Of a stretch of 64,000 nt of DNA, positions 8,333 to 17,281 are shown piece by piece. The translations under genes were made by a program, and so were the position numbers. The stretch is from CAVTWS01 sp963738445 (GTDB taxonomy: Bacteria; Actinomycetota; Acidimicrobiia; Acidimicrobiales; SHLQ01). The DNA lies in the NCBI GenBank assembly GCA_963738445.1, contig CAVTWS010000007.1:1-64000 (forward strand), read 5' to 3'. Position 1 is the stretch's first letter. Every line of letters starts with the position of its first letter. The notes under the pieces were generated by a model. It was not told the origin of the DNA and made no database searches. It saw only the letters and a list, made by a program, of their open reading frames with translations.

Positions 8333-9348
8333 CCGGCGTCGGCGATCAGCGCGGCGATCCGGCTCGCCATGGCGTCGTGCGACAGGTGCTCCACGGCCAG
8401 CCGGTGGTTGGTCTCGATGAGGGTCGGATCAGGGCAGGCGAGGAAGGAACGGATCTCGTCCACCGCGCCGACGCCGAACCACCGGAAGCCGAGCTCACGG
8501 AGCTCGTCGGCCACCGGGTACGGACCCACCACGACCGGTCGCCGGTGGATGGCGGCCTCGATGGGCGGGTTGCCGAAGCCTTCCCAGGTCGACGGGAACA
8601 CCACCAGGTCGGCCGCGGCGTAGAGATCGGGTCGGGAGAAATCACCCCACCACACGACCCGGCAGCCGGCGGTCGCCAAGATGGAGTCGAGGGTCGGGCC
8701 GTAGCCGTCCTCGGCCGGACCGAGCAACCAGTACACGCCACCGAGCTGCTCGGTGAGGGCCAAGGCGGCGGGGATGTTCTTGCGTTCGATGGCCCGCACG
8801 GGATGGACCACCAGGGTTTCGTCGGGCGCGACGCCGAGGCGCTCCCGGGTACCGGCCCGGTCGCCCGCCGGGGGGTGGGTGTCGAAGCCGTTGTAGATGG
8901 TGGTGGCCTCGATTCCCCGCTCGGCCATCTCGCGGCGCGTCATCTCGTTGATGGTGACGTGGCGCCATGCGGGATCATCGGGTGGAAGTGCCGTGATGTG
9001 CGCGAACCGTTCACGCTGCCACGGCGGATCGTGATGGTGGAGGAGGGCGGGTCGCCCGCGCAGGGTCTCGGCCAGCACGAGCGACGCCGGCAGGTTGAGC
9101 GGAATCGACAAGATGTTCTCGACCAGCACGAGATCGGCACCGGCGAGCGCGATGTCCAACTCGCGGCGATCGGGCGGCGCGGGGGCGGCGATGGCCAAGC
9201 CGGGAACCGGGTGATCGACCGGGCCCTCGCCCGCCACCGTGATGATCTCGAACCCGAGGTCCACCAACACCTCGGCCCAGGTCTCGGCCACGACGGAGAC
9301 GCCGTCAGACCCGCCGAGTCGAAAGGAGACGATCGCACACCGAGCCAC
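8320..9348 (-). CDS. Glycosyltransferase, GT4-like (GT-B fold)
   Basis: This 342-residue cytosolic protein begins MARCAIVSFRLGGSDGVSVV, the glycine-rich acceptor-domain opening of GT-B enzymes. It ends with the donor-domain signature FPSTWEGFGNPPIEAAIHRR, whose E-x7-E glutamates are typical of GT4 retaining transferases. Between them lie IYNGFD and HPVRAIERKNIPAALAL, the usual domain-linker region. Donor sugar and acceptor are not readable. It is divergent from the GH63-like hydrolase, with 27 bases between their starts. That pairing suggests opposite halves of one metabolite's metabolism, for example synthesis and breakdown of a glucosyl- or mannosyl-glycerate type solute; this is inference from neighbourhood only. 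Confidence 0.85.
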   Translation of the reverse strand: MARCAIVSFRLGGSDGVSVVAETWAEVLVDLGFEIITVAGEGPVDHPVPGLAIAAPAPPDRRELDIALAGADLVLVENILSIPLNLPASLVLAETLRGRPALLHHHDPPWQRERFAHITALPPDDPAWRHVTINEMTRREMAERGIEATTIYNGFDTHPPAGDRAGTRERLGVAPDETLVVHPVRAIERKNIPAALALTEQLGGVYWLLGPAEDGYGPTLDSILATAGCRVVWWGDFSRPDLYAAADLVVFPSTWEGFGNPPIEAAIHRRPVVVGPYPVADELRELGFRWFGVGAVDEIRSFLACPDPTLIETNHRLAVEHLSHDAMASRIAALIADAGWMP

Positions 9349-9375
9349 GGGCCCGACGCTACCGTTCGCCCTCGC

Positions 9376-10557
9376 ATGCCCAGCACGTCGAACTCGATCC
9401 CCTCAGCGGCCGATGGCGCGGAGTTCCGCTCCCGCGCCCGCTCGGTGCTGGAGGCGGCCTGGGTCGACGAGGGCTACGCCTCGCCCAACCACGCCACCTA
9501 TCCGTACCAGTGGCTGTGGGACTCCTGCTTCCACGCCATCGCCTGGGCCGACGTCGGGCGCCCGGATCGGGCGGTCGAGGAGCTCCAGACCGCATTGTCG
9601 GTTCAGGCCCCCGACGGTTTCGTACCCCACATGAACTACGTGCGCCGCCCGGGCGCCCACGCCGACCTGTGGCGCCGCGATCACGCTTCGTCGATCACCC
9701 AACCGCCCATGTACGGGCATGCCGTCGCCGAGCTGCACCGCCGTGGGGTCGCGGTCGCCCCCGAGCTCGTCGATCGCTGCCGCAACGGTCTGCGGTTCCT
9801 CCTGTTCGAACGCCCGCGCCATCGGTCGGGCCTCGTCACGCTCTGCCACCCCTGGGAATCGGGCGCCGACGACAGCCCACGATGGGATGGCGCGATCGGT
9901 CACGAAGCCTGGACCCGGGAGCGGTGGCGGGTGCACAAGTCATGGCTGGTGAGCCAGATCGAGGAATCCGCCTGCGGGTCACCGCTGACGAACCGGGCGT
10001 TCGATGTGGCGTCGGTGGGCTTCTCGGCGCTCGTGGCGTTCAACGCGACCGAGATCGCGGAGACCTTCGGTGACGACGAGCTGGCGGCGGCGGCCGCCGA
10101 GATCGGTTCGGCCGTGGCGTCGAGATGGGATCCCGCGCTCCGGACCTGGGTCGACGCCGGCGTCACCGAGGCCGGGTCGGGTCGGGTGCGAACGATCGAC
10201 GGCGCCCTCGGCGTACTCGTCACCGCGGTCCCCGGACAACGTGACCAGGTCGTCGCGGACCTGGTCGACGACACCGCGTTCGGCGGACCGTTCGGGCCCG
10301 CCGGGGTGCATCGCGCCGAACCGTGCTTCGATCCTCGGTCGTACTGGCGAGGGCCGACCTGGCCTCAGATGGCGTACCTGATGTGGGTGGCGGCGCGGCG
10401 GTGGGGGCATCTCGACGTGGCCGCCCAACTCGGCCGGCAGCTGGTCGACGGTGCCGATCGGTCGGGGTTCTCGGAGTACTGGGATCCCGACGACGCCACC
10501 GGCGGGGGAGCCTGCCCCCAGACCTGGGCGACCATCGCGGTCGCCGCGCTCGACTGA
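9376..10557 (+). CDS. GH63/MGH1-like glycoside hydrolase
   Basis: The product is about 393 residues, has no signal peptide and is therefore probably cytosolic. It is an (alpha/alpha)6-barrel hydrolase of the trehalase/GH63 group. Diagnostic stretches are YPYQWLWDSCFHAIAWADVG, DGFVPHMNY, LCHPWESGADDSPRWD, RSYWRGPTWPQMAYLM and SEYWDPDDATGGGA. The aspartates in LWDSC and in ESGADDSPRWD fall where the family places its catalytic acid and substrate contacts. Characterised relatives with the same WDSCFHA opening hydrolyse glucosylglycerate or mannosylglycerate, so compatible-solute recycling is my best guess. ATG 9376 gives a natural N-terminus, and 27 bases separate it from the divergent glycosyltransferase. 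Confidence 0.8.
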   Translation: MPSTSNSIPSAADGAEFRSRARSVLEAAWVDEGYASPNHATYPYQWLWDSCFHAIAWADVGRPDRAVEELQTALSVQAPDGFVPHMNYVRRPGAHADLWRRDHASSITQPPMYGHAVAELHRRGVAVAPELVDRCRNGLRFLLFERPRHRSGLVTLCHPWESGADDSPRWDGAIGHEAWTRERWRVHKSWLVSQIEESACGSPLTNRAFDVASVGFSALVAFNATEIAETFGDDELAAAAAEIGSAVASRWDPALRTWVDAGVTEAGSGRVRTIDGALGVLVTAVPGQRDQVVADLVDDTAFGGPFGPAGVHRAEPCFDPRSYWRGPTWPQMAYLMWVAARRWGHLDVAAQLGRQLVDGADRSGFSEYWDPDDATGGGACPQTWATIAVAALD

Positions 10558-10559
10558 GC

Positions 10560-11147
10560 TCAGCGGGCGGTGCCGCGCATGCTCCCGGTCAGCAGCGCCC
10601 CGTCACTGTCGCTCACCCAGCAACTCACCTGGCGGAAACGGGCGATCGGATCCTCCCAGTTTTCCCGCGGTGGCATCGAGAAGCCGATCTCGAGGGTCGA
10701 CAGCTCGTAGATCTGGCCGACGAACGGCTCGAACTGGGTGTAGCACTGATCGAGCGCCCAGGCCCGCAGCTCGTCCTCTCCCGGATACCGCTCATCGGGT
10801 CCCGCCGGATGCTCGATCGTGAAGTACATCTCGTTCTCGTGCTCACCGTCGCATGGCGGTCCGGTCACGTACTCCGTGACGGTCTGGCCGAGCGTGACGG
10901 TCAGCAAGGTGAAGCACGCGCCGGTCTCGAGGCTGTAGATCACCGGGTTGTAGGGGCCGAGGGGGTTGACCACCCCGGGCGGGAGTTGCAGATCCTCCGT
11001 CACCGCGTCGGGGTCGAGCTGGATCAGCGTGGTGGAGGTCGCGACAGTGGTCGTCGTCGGGCCGACCGTGTCGTCCTTCGTGCAACTCGTCACGACGACG
11101 CCGCCGATCATGAAGACGGCGAGGACGGCGAACGATCGGGCGGACAT
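10560..11147 (-). CDS. Septum-formation-family lipoprotein
   Basis: The 195-residue product starts MSARSFAVLAVFMIGGVVVT and then SC, a lipobox with cysteine near residue 22, so it should be lipid-anchored outside the membrane. A threonine-rich linker (TVGPTTTTVATSTT) follows. The fold contains the GACFTLL, VTGPPCDGEHENEMYF and WALDQCYTQFEPFVG pattern of the actinobacterial septum-formation domain, with conserved cysteines that probably pair. In relatives the domain is linked to cell division but is poorly characterised. The frame continues open upstream through the sortase gene, but that is only readthrough of the frameshifted neighbour. It probably shares a transcript with the sortase. Confidence 0.75.
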   Translation of the reverse strand: MSARSFAVLAVFMIGGVVVTSCTKDDTVGPTTTTVATSTTLIQLDPDAVTEDLQLPPGVVNPLGPYNPVIYSLETGACFTLLTVTLGQTVTEYVTGPPCDGEHENEMYFTIEHPAGPDERYPGEDELRAWALDQCYTQFEPFVGQIYELSTLEIGFSMPPRENWEDPIARFRQVSCWVSDSDGALLTGSMRGTAR

Positions 11148-11182
11148 GTCGCGTCGATCGTAGGCGGGAGTCCCCGAGGTGT

Positions 11183-12284
11183 TCAGTACGCGGGCAACAG
11201 GCGATCGAGCTGCTCGAAGCAGAACCACAAGCTCAGAGTGAGCGGGACGGTGGCCATCGCGTAGGCGGTGAATCGTCGCCAGCGGTTCGCGACGGCGATC
11301 GCCGCCGCCAAGATGGCGAGGAAGAGCATCGAGTACGTCACGACATCGGGCAGCGCCGACGTGTCCCAACCGAGGCCCCCGTCGAGCGACACCTCGTTGG
11401 CTGCTTCCTCGGCCAGGGCCGCCGAGCCGGTGATCTCGACCTCCTGGCCCGTCTCGGGATCGGCGAACACCACGCTCTCGCCCTCGGACAGCTGGGCGGG
11501 TCGGGGCACGGCGACCGCGGGTGCGACGACGAGTCGGGCGGCGACCACGATGCGTTGGCGGGCGCTGAACTTGGGGTGGCACGCCGTCAGCGTGACCCGG
11601 TTGTCGCCGAAGTCGTCGAGGACCCACGTGTCGCTCGGCGACACGAGGAGATGGCCCGACAGGCCGCGTTCGAAATCGAGGCCGGCGTCCGGGAACGCCT
11701 CCCCGGCGGGCATGACCTCGTAGACGAAGGTGCCCTGGACCGTGGTGATCACGACCTCGTCGCCCGGCTCGAGCTCGTCGATCCGGTTGAACGGTGCGCC
11801 GTACGTGGTGCGGTGGCCGGCGATCGCCGCGTTGCCGGGCTGGCCGGGGAACGGGCTCGAGCCGTAGTGGCCCGGGCCCTGACGGAGGTCGGCGACCGGT
11901 GACGCCCTCGACGACGATCTTGGACACGCCGATGTCGCCGATGTCGATCGCCCCGATGGCTTCTCCGCCCTCCGGGAAGAAGTACGCCAGCTGCTCCGGG
12001 GTGAGATCCTCGGCGCCGCTGGCGGTGTCGACGAGGGTCGTGGTCGGGGCGGGCACCACCGTGGTCGACGACTGGTCGGGCGTGGCGGTGGTCGGGACCA
12101 CCGTCGTGAGCCCGGACTGGCTGGCCTGGGCGAGCAGTTCCTCGAACTCGTTCTCGAGCGAGTTCTGGGCCCGGGCCTCCTGGAGGTTGGTGCCCCACAG
12201 CTGGTAGCCGGCGAAGAGCAGGATGACGATCCCGAGTCCGATGAGGGTCTTGCCCACCGAATTGAGGGCATCCGCGAGCGTCAT
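11183..12284 (-). CDS. Class E sortase (one frameshift)
   Basis: Sortases cut a sorting signal in exported proteins and join them to the cell wall or to each other. The N-terminus has a membrane anchor (SVGKTLIGLGIVILLFAGYQ) and a Thr/Pro linker. The catalytic domain follows: DLRQGPGHYGSSPFPGQPGN, then AIAGHRTTYGAPFNRIDEL with the catalytic histidine, TLTACHPKF with the catalytic cysteine and SARQRIVV with the arginine. Two C-terminal helices end the protein, as in many actinobacterial class E enzymes. One extra base near 11895-11901 breaks the frame between EGVT and VADLRQGP; the span is one base more than a multiple of three. No LPXTG-type substrate is visible in the window. Confidence 0.88.
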
Positions 12285-12380
12285 GGCTCCATCATCGGTC
12301 AGACGTGCACCGTCATTGAGTCACTCGGCCGGAGCGGCCGGCTGGGCGCCGGGAAGGGAGCCGTCGGTAGCGTTGTCGTC

Positions 12381-13121
12381 GTGCCCACGGTCCACCTCCG
12401 GGGGGTGGTCGCCCTACTCGGCCGTTTTCCGGCGCTCGCCGGCGTCGATCTCGACGTCGAACCGGGCGAGATCGTGCTTCTCCAAGGTCCCAATGGCGCC
12501 GGCAAGACGACGTTGCTGCGGTTGTGTGCCGGGCTTCTGGCGCCGACATCGGGGACCGGTCGTGTGCTGGGCCTGGACCTGGCGACCGACCGGCGGAGCG
12601 TGCGCCGGCACGTCGGGATGGTCGGGCCCGGCACCGGGCTCTACGAGGACCTCACCGTCCGCGAGAACGTCGTGTTCTTCGCCCGGGCGAGCGGCGCCGC
12701 CGAGGCCGAGGTCCCCGCCGCGCTCGACCGGCTGGGTCTGTCGGGTCGCGTCCGGGACACGCCGGTCGGCCGGCTCTCGACCGGGCAACGCCGCCGGGCC
12801 GCGTTGGCGTCGATGGTGGTGCGGCGCCCGCAACTGTGGTTGCTCGACGAACCCCACGCCGGGCTGGATCAGGAAGGGCGCGACATCGTCGACGCCCTGG
12901 TGGCCGGGGCGTCGGAGGCCGGGGCCACCGTGCTGGTGGCCAGCCACGAGCTGGAGCGGGCCCGGCGCATCACCATGCGTGCGGTGACCCTCGCCGGAGG
13001 CATCGTGCATGCCGACTCGGCCGGCGCGGGCGCCGTGCATGCCGACTCGGCCGGCGGGGCGCCGTGCATGCCGACTCGGCCGGCGGGCGCCGTGACGAAA
13101 GGTGTCGAAGGTGTGGCGTGA
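12381..13121 (+). CDS. ccmA: Cytochrome c maturation ABC transporter ATPase CcmA
   Basis: The ATPase of the CcmABCD complex uses ATP to release holo-CcmE during heme delivery to cytochromes c. It has Walker A GPNGAGKTT, the LSTGQRRR signature, Walker B WLLDEPHAGLD and the switch histidine in ASHELERA. It begins at GTG 12381 and runs into ccmB with a 20-base overlap. The last 35 or so residues are coded by an imperfect 28-30 bp repeat (13005-13091) and look unlike any CcmA tail, so the native C-terminus probably ends near LAGGIV. It is the first gene of a nine-gene ccm operon and is divergent from the sortase gene. Confidence 0.88.
   Translation: MPTVHLRGVVALLGRFPALAGVDLDVEPGEIVLLQGPNGAGKTTLLRLCAGLLAPTSGTGRVLGLDLATDRRSVRRHVGMVGPGTGLYEDLTVRENVVFFARASGAAEAEVPAALDRLGLSGRVRDTPVGRLSTGQRRRAALASMVVRRPQLWLLDEPHAGLDQEGRDIVDALVAGASEAGATVLVASHELERARRITMRAVTLAGGIVHADSAGAGAVHADSAGGAPCMPTRPAGAVTKGVEGVA
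13005..13091. repeat. Imperfect tandem repeat at the ccmA/ccmB junction
   Basis: GTGCATGCCGACTCGGCCGG starts at 13005, 13035 and 13064, and a fourth GTG starts at 13092. The units are 30, 29 and 28 bases. Because the lengths differ, the repeated peptide HADSAG changes frame in the third copy (PCMPTRPAG). This indicates slippage at a non-essential gene end. Confidence 0.85.
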
Positions 13122-13779
13122 CGCCGTGCTTGTCGCCGGGCGGGACCTCCGCATCGAACGCCGCTCGAAGGTCGTGCTCAACCAGCTGGCGCCCTTCGCC
13201 GTTCTGGTGCTCGTGCTGTTCGGGTTCGCGCTCGACGCGAACCGCGAGGTGCTCCGTACCGCCGCCTCGGGCCTGTTCTGGATCGCCGTGTTGTTCGCCG
13301 CCATCCTGGCGGTGCAGCGCAGCGTCAGCGTCGACACCGCCCCCGGCCTCGCCGACTCGCTCAAGCTCTCGGGGCTCGATCCTGCCGGTCTGTTCCTCGG
13401 CCGTTTGGCCGCTCTCACAGTCGAGCTCCTCGGTCTCGAGGTCGTGCTCGTCGCCGGCATCGTCGTGTTCTACGACGCCGAGATCCGCGAGCCGGCGCTG
13501 CTCGTGGCCTCCGCGCTCGCCGCGACCATCGGTGTCGCCGCCGCCGGTACGCTCTACGGGGCCCTGGTCGCTGGTATCCGGGTGCGGGAGACGATCCTTC
13601 CGATCCTCCTGCTCCCCGTGCTGGCTCCGGTGTTGATCGGCGCCACACGTGCCTTCGACGACGCGCTCGGCGCGGTGGCCATCAACGGTTGGAACTGGCT
13701 GGCGCTTCTGGCGGTCTTCTCGCTGATCTACACGGCTGTGGGCATCGTCGCCTACGGCACACTTCTGGAGGATTCGTGA
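13102..13779 (+). CDS. ccmB: Cytochrome c maturation ABC transporter permease CcmB
   Basis: This membrane protein of about 225 residues is the permease subunit that pairs with CcmA. It opens VSKVWRDAVLVAGRDLRIER and has about six hydrophobic segments. LKLSGLDPAGLFLGR, ILPILLLPVLAPVLIG and LGAVAINGWNWLALLAVFSL are typical of CcmB. GTG 13102 lies inside the end of ccmA, and the stop TGA 13777-13779 overlaps the GTG start of ccmC, which implies translational coupling through the operon. Confidence 0.9.
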   Translation: MSKVWRDAVLVAGRDLRIERRSKVVLNQLAPFAVLVLVLFGFALDANREVLRTAASGLFWIAVLFAAILAVQRSVSVDTAPGLADSLKLSGLDPAGLFLGRLAALTVELLGLEVVLVAGIVVFYDAEIREPALLVASALAATIGVAAAGTLYGALVAGIRVRETILPILLLPVLAPVLIGATRAFDDALGAVAINGWNWLALLAVFSLIYTAVGIVAYGTLLEDS

Positions 13780-14540
13780 ACTCGGCGACCGGTTCCCGCA
13801 CTACCCGAGCCCTCGGCGCGGCCAGCGTGGTCGGGCTCGGTGTGCTGCTGTGGTACGCGTTCGTGGTCACGCCGGCCGACGATCAACTGGCCGACTCCGT
13901 GCGCCTTCTCTACGTGCACCTCCCTTCGGTCGCGGTCGCGTACCTTTCGTTCAGCCTCTGCGCCGTGGCCAGCATCGGATGGTTGTGGAAGCGGTCGGTG
14001 TGGTGGGACCTCGTCGCGGGCGCGAGCGCCGAGATCGGGGTGGTCTTCACCGCGCTCACGCTCGTCACCGGATCCATCTGGGGTCGACCCACCTGGGGCA
14101 CGTACTGGGAGTGGGGCGACGTGCGCCTGGTGTCGACCCTCGTGCTCTTCCTCACGTTCCTCGGCTACCTGGCGCTGCGGCAGGTCCCCGCGGACCCCGG
14201 TGTGCGGGCCACACGAAGCGCGGTCGTGGCCCTCATCGGCGTGATCGAGGTCCCGATCGTCAACCGCTCGGTGGAGTGGTGGGAGAACCGCACACTCCAC
14301 CAGAAGGCCACGGTGGCTCGGATCGATCCGGAGATCGACGGCGTCATGCTCTTCGCTGCGGTACTCGGCGTCGTCGTGTTCCTCGTCATGTTCGCCTGGA
14401 TGCTGATCCATCGCTTCCGCATCGCCTGGCTGGAACGTGAGGTCGAGCTCCACGGGCTCGACACGGCCCTCGCCGAACGGCGCGCCGAGGCCTCGAGCTC
14501 GTCGATCGCCGCCGCCATCAACCCGTTCCGGGAGGCGTGA
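13776..14540 (+). CDS. ccmC: Heme-handling protein CcmC
   Basis: CcmC presents heme to CcmE on the outer face of the membrane. The 254-residue product has six predicted helices. Its tryptophan-rich heme motif TWGTYWEWGDVRLVS lies between them, together with the histidines in LLYVHLPSVAVAY and VNRSVEWWENRTLHQ that act as heme ligands in the family. Start GTG 13776 overlaps the ccmB stop as GTGA. A charged C-terminal tail (LEREVELHGLDTALAERRAE) extends into the cytosol. It is followed at once by a ccmD-sized gene. Confidence 0.93.
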   Translation: MNSATGSRTTRALGAASVVGLGVLLWYAFVVTPADDQLADSVRLLYVHLPSVAVAYLSFSLCAVASIGWLWKRSVWWDLVAGASAEIGVVFTALTLVTGSIWGRPTWGTYWEWGDVRLVSTLVLFLTFLGYLALRQVPADPGVRATRSAVVALIGVIEVPIVNRSVEWWENRTLHQKATVARIDPEIDGVMLFAAVLGVVVFLVMFAWMLIHRFRIAWLEREVELHGLDTALAERRAEASSSSIAAAINPFREA

Positions 14541-14695
14541 TGATCGCCATGACCCACACCGGCTACCTGGTCGCCGGCTGGTCGATCGGGCTCGGCGGCC
14601 TGGCCGTCTACGCCACGTCCCTGATCCTTCGGGGCCGCCGCTTGAGCCGGCACGTCCCCGCTGAGCGCCGCCGCTGGATGACTTCCGATGACTGA
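14540..14695 (+). CDS. ccmD: Small CcmD-like membrane protein
   Basis: A 51-residue frame begins at ATG 14540, overlapping the ccmC stop, and ends at 14695, overlapping the ccmE start. It has one hydrophobic segment (TGYLVAGWSIGLGGLAVYAT, then SLIL) followed by a basic RGRRLSRHVPAERRRW tail. This is the size, topology and position of CcmD, which stabilises the CcmABC complex and helps release holo-CcmE. CcmD sequences are poorly conserved, so the call rests mainly on position and shape. Confidence 0.75.
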   Translation: MIAMTHTGYLVAGWSIGLGGLAVYATSLILRGRRLSRHVPAERRRWMTSDD

Positions 14696-15293
14696 CGTTC
14701 GCCATCCCGACGACGAGATCGGTGTCTCCGACGATGCCGGCCCCATGCCCGTCCACGACCTCACGCCCCGTTCCCTGCCGGGTCGCCGGCCGCGCCGGTG
14801 GCTCCCCATCTCCCTCGTGGTCGTCATCGTCGTGTTGATCGGCCTGGTGATCGCCAACGGACTGGGCGATGCATCGCTGTTCTTCCGCAACGTCGACGAA
14901 GCGGTCGCCGAGCGCCCTGACCTCGGTGATCGACGCTTCCGGCTCCAGGGCACGGTCGTGCCGGGGACGGTCGTGGAAACCACGATCGGCGACGAACCGG
15001 TCGTGCTGTTCACGGTCAACTACGACGGTGTCCGCGCCGACATCGTCCACCGCGGCGACCCGCCCCAGCTCTTCCAGGACGCCATCCCCGTGGTGCTCGA
15101 GGGACGCTGGACCGAGGGGCCACCTCCGGGGGTGACCGATTTCGACGGAGGCGCCAATGACGGCTGGTACTTCGCCAGCGACGAGATGCTCGTGAAGCAC
15201 GACAACGAGTACGTCGCCGAGAACGAGGAGCGCATCGACAGCGCCGACGAAGTCGGCCAGGTCAGCACCGCGAACCAGGTCGGGTCGTCGTGA
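14688..15293 (+). CDS. ccmE: Heme chaperone CcmE
   Basis: CcmE binds heme covalently outside the membrane and passes it to CcmF/H. The 201-residue product has a cytosolic N-terminus of about 40 residues, one anchor (LPISLVVVIVVLIGLVIANG) and an OB-fold domain: FRLQGTVVPGTV, YDGVRADIVHRGDPPQLFQD and VVLEGRW. It ends with the heme-attachment region LVKHDNEYV. The key residue is histidine, as in the classical form, not the cysteine seen in some archaeal and sulfate-reducer CcmE proteins. The acidic N-terminal extension is longer than usual. Confidence 0.93.
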   Translation: MTDVRHPDDEIGVSDDAGPMPVHDLTPRSLPGRRPRRWLPISLVVVIVVLIGLVIANGLGDASLFFRNVDEAVAERPDLGDRRFRLQGTVVPGTVVETTIGDEPVVLFTVNYDGVRADIVHRGDPPQLFQDAIPVVLEGRWTEGPPPGVTDFDGGANDGWYFASDEMLVKHDNEYVAENEERIDSADEVGQVSTANQVGSS

Positions 15294-17281
15294 ACGCGGA
15301 GCTCGGCACTGCGTTCGTCGTCTTCGGGTTCGCCGCCTCCGCGGTGGGTGCGTTGTCGATGGGGTCGGCGCTGGTCACCGGTCGCACCGCGCTGCTCAGC
15401 CACACCCGGGCCTACGTGGGATTGATCGTCGTGTCGGCGATCGGCGCCTTTGCCATCATGGAGCGGGCCCTGATCACCCGCGACTTCACCGTCGCCTATG
15501 TCGCCAAGGTGGGAAGCCACACCACGCCGGCGCTGTACAACTTCACGTCGATCTGGTCGTCGCTCGAAGGGTCGATCCTGCTGTGGCTGCTCGTGCTGGC
15601 CGGGTACATCGCCATTGTCGGGCACAAGTTCCGCGCCCGCCTGGCGGACCCACTCGTCGGGTGGGCGATGGTCACCCTGTTCGTGATCGCCGCCTTCTTC
15701 TTCCTGCTCGTGCTCGGGCCCGCCAATCCGTTCGAATCGTTCTCCCCGCCGACGGGCTTCGACGGACCGGGCCCGAACCCCCTGCTCCAGAACCACGTGC
15801 TGGTGGCCTTTCACCCACCGATGCTGTACCTGGGTTACGTCGGGTTCTCGGTGCCGTTCGCGTTCGCCATCGCCGCCCTGGCCACGGGTCGGGTCGGTGA
15901 GGGCTGGTTGATCGAAACCCGGCGGTGGACCCTGTTCGCGTGGGGGTTCCTCACCTTCGGCATCGTGCTCGGCGCCTGGTGGAGCTACGAGGTGCTCGGG
16001 TGGGGCGGCTACTGGGGTTGGGACCCCGTCGAGAACGCGTCGTTCCTTCCCTGGCTCACCGGGACGGCGTACCTCCACTCGGTGATGGTGCAGGAGCGGC
16101 GCGGCATGCTCCGGGTGTGGAACCTGTCGCTCGTGTGCGCCACGTTCGCGCTGACGATCCTCGGTACGTTCCTGACCCGCTCCGGGGTCATCGAATCGGT
16201 CCACGCCTTCAGCGAGAGCCACATCGGGCCGTGGCTGCTCACGTTCTTCGGCCTGGTCGTGGCCGTATCGGTCGGCCTGATCGGGTGGCGGGGCGATCGC
16301 CTTCGGTCGCCGGGCCGCATCGACTCGCCCACGTCGCGGGAAGGCGCGTTCTTGGCCAACAACCTGCTCTTCGCGTCGTTTGCCTTCGTCGTGCTCCTGG
16401 GCACGGTGTTCCCGCTGATCGTCGAATCCGTCAACGGCGACACCATCTCGGTGGGGAGCCCGTACTTCGAGCGCATGACGATGCCCATCGGTTTCGCCCT
16501 GCTCTTCTTGATGTCCGTCGCCCCGGTGCTGCCCTGGCGGTCGGCGTCGACGGAGGTGCTCAGCCAACGCCTGTTCTGGCCCGCCTGGGTGGGGGCGGGC
16601 GCGCTGGTCGTGGCGCTGCTCCTGGGCGCCCGGGGCTGGGCGCCGATGGCGGCGTTCGGGCTCGGCGGGTTCGCCGCCGGCGCCGCCGGCCGGCAGATCG
16701 TGCTGGCCAGCCGTCGCCAGGGTTGGCGGGGTGTGGTGGGTCGGGCCAACGGCGGCATGGTGGTGCACCTCGGCGTGGTGATCGTGGCGGTCGCCTTCGC
16801 GGCCAGCTCGGCGTACGTGCGCCAGGCCGAGTTCCAGCTCGACGAAGGGGAGACGGCGAGCTTCGCCGGCCACACCATCACCTACCGGGGCACCGAGGTC
16901 GAGACCTACCCCGAGCGCACCGAACTTCGGGCGCTGGTCCAGGTCGACGGCGATCGCGTGTTCACCCCGGCGATGAGCACGTATCCGAACGGAGGCATGG
17001 TCATCCCCACGCCGTCTGTCGCGACCTCCTGGCGTGACGACGTCCATCTCTCGCTCACGTCGCTCCCCGAGGACGGTTCGGCGCCGGTCATCCGGATGAC
17101 CGTGCAGCCGTTGATCATGTGGTTGTGGGTGGGCGGCATCGTGATGGGTCTCGGCACCGCGCTGGCCGCGTTCCCCGGTCGCCGCCGCCGGGGCACCGAG
17201 CCCGTCTCGGAACCCGTGCAGGTCGCGGTGCCGCCGTCTCCCGCCGATCCGGTCGACGAGCTGGTGGCCACCGGTGTCTGA
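15290..17281 (+). CDS. ccmF: Cytochrome c heme lyase subunit CcmF
   Basis: CcmF takes heme from holo-CcmE and joins it to apocytochrome c. The 663-residue polytopic protein has the WWD heme motif GGYWGWDPVENASFLPWLTG. Supporting family stretches are FTSIWSSLEGSILLWLL, NPLLQNHVLVAFHPPMLYLG, TFLTRSGVIESVHAFS and a C-terminal periplasmic beta domain (ASFAGHTITYRGTEVE) before a last helix. The length is normal for CcmF. The start overlaps the ccmE stop, and the stop overlaps the GTG of the thioredoxin gene that follows. Confidence 0.95.
   Translation: MNAELGTAFVVFGFAASAVGALSMGSALVTGRTALLSHTRAYVGLIVVSAIGAFAIMERALITRDFTVAYVAKVGSHTTPALYNFTSIWSSLEGSILLWLLVLAGYIAIVGHKFRARLADPLVGWAMVTLFVIAAFFFLLVLGPANPFESFSPPTGFDGPGPNPLLQNHVLVAFHPPMLYLGYVGFSVPFAFAIAALATGRVGEGWLIETRRWTLFAWGFLTFGIVLGAWWSYEVLGWGGYWGWDPVENASFLPWLTGTAYLHSVMVQERRGMLRVWNLSLVCATFALTILGTFLTRSGVIESVHAFSESHIGPWLLTFFGLVVAVSVGLIGWRGDRLRSPGRIDSPTSREGAFLANNLLFASFAFVVLLGTVFPLIVESVNGDTISVGSPYFERMTMPIGFALLFLMSVAPVLPWRSASTEVLSQRLFWPAWVGAGALVVALLLGARGWAPMAAFGLGGFAAGAAGRQIVLASRRQGWRGVVGRANGGMVVHLGVVIVAVAFAASSAYVRQAEFQLDEGETASFAGHTITYRGTEVETYPERTELRALVQVDGDRVFTPAMSTYPNGGMVIPTPSVATSWRDDVHLSLTSLPEDGSAPVIRMTVQPLIMWLWVGGIVMGLGTALAAFPGRRRRGTEPVSEPVQVAVPPSPADPVDELVATGV

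Noticed and set aside
10560..12284. A fused sortase-lipoprotein gene in one frame
   Set aside because: The middle of that frame is arginine-rich nonsense, while the sortase catalytic domain reads in another frame and the lipoprotein has its own start and lipobox at 11147.
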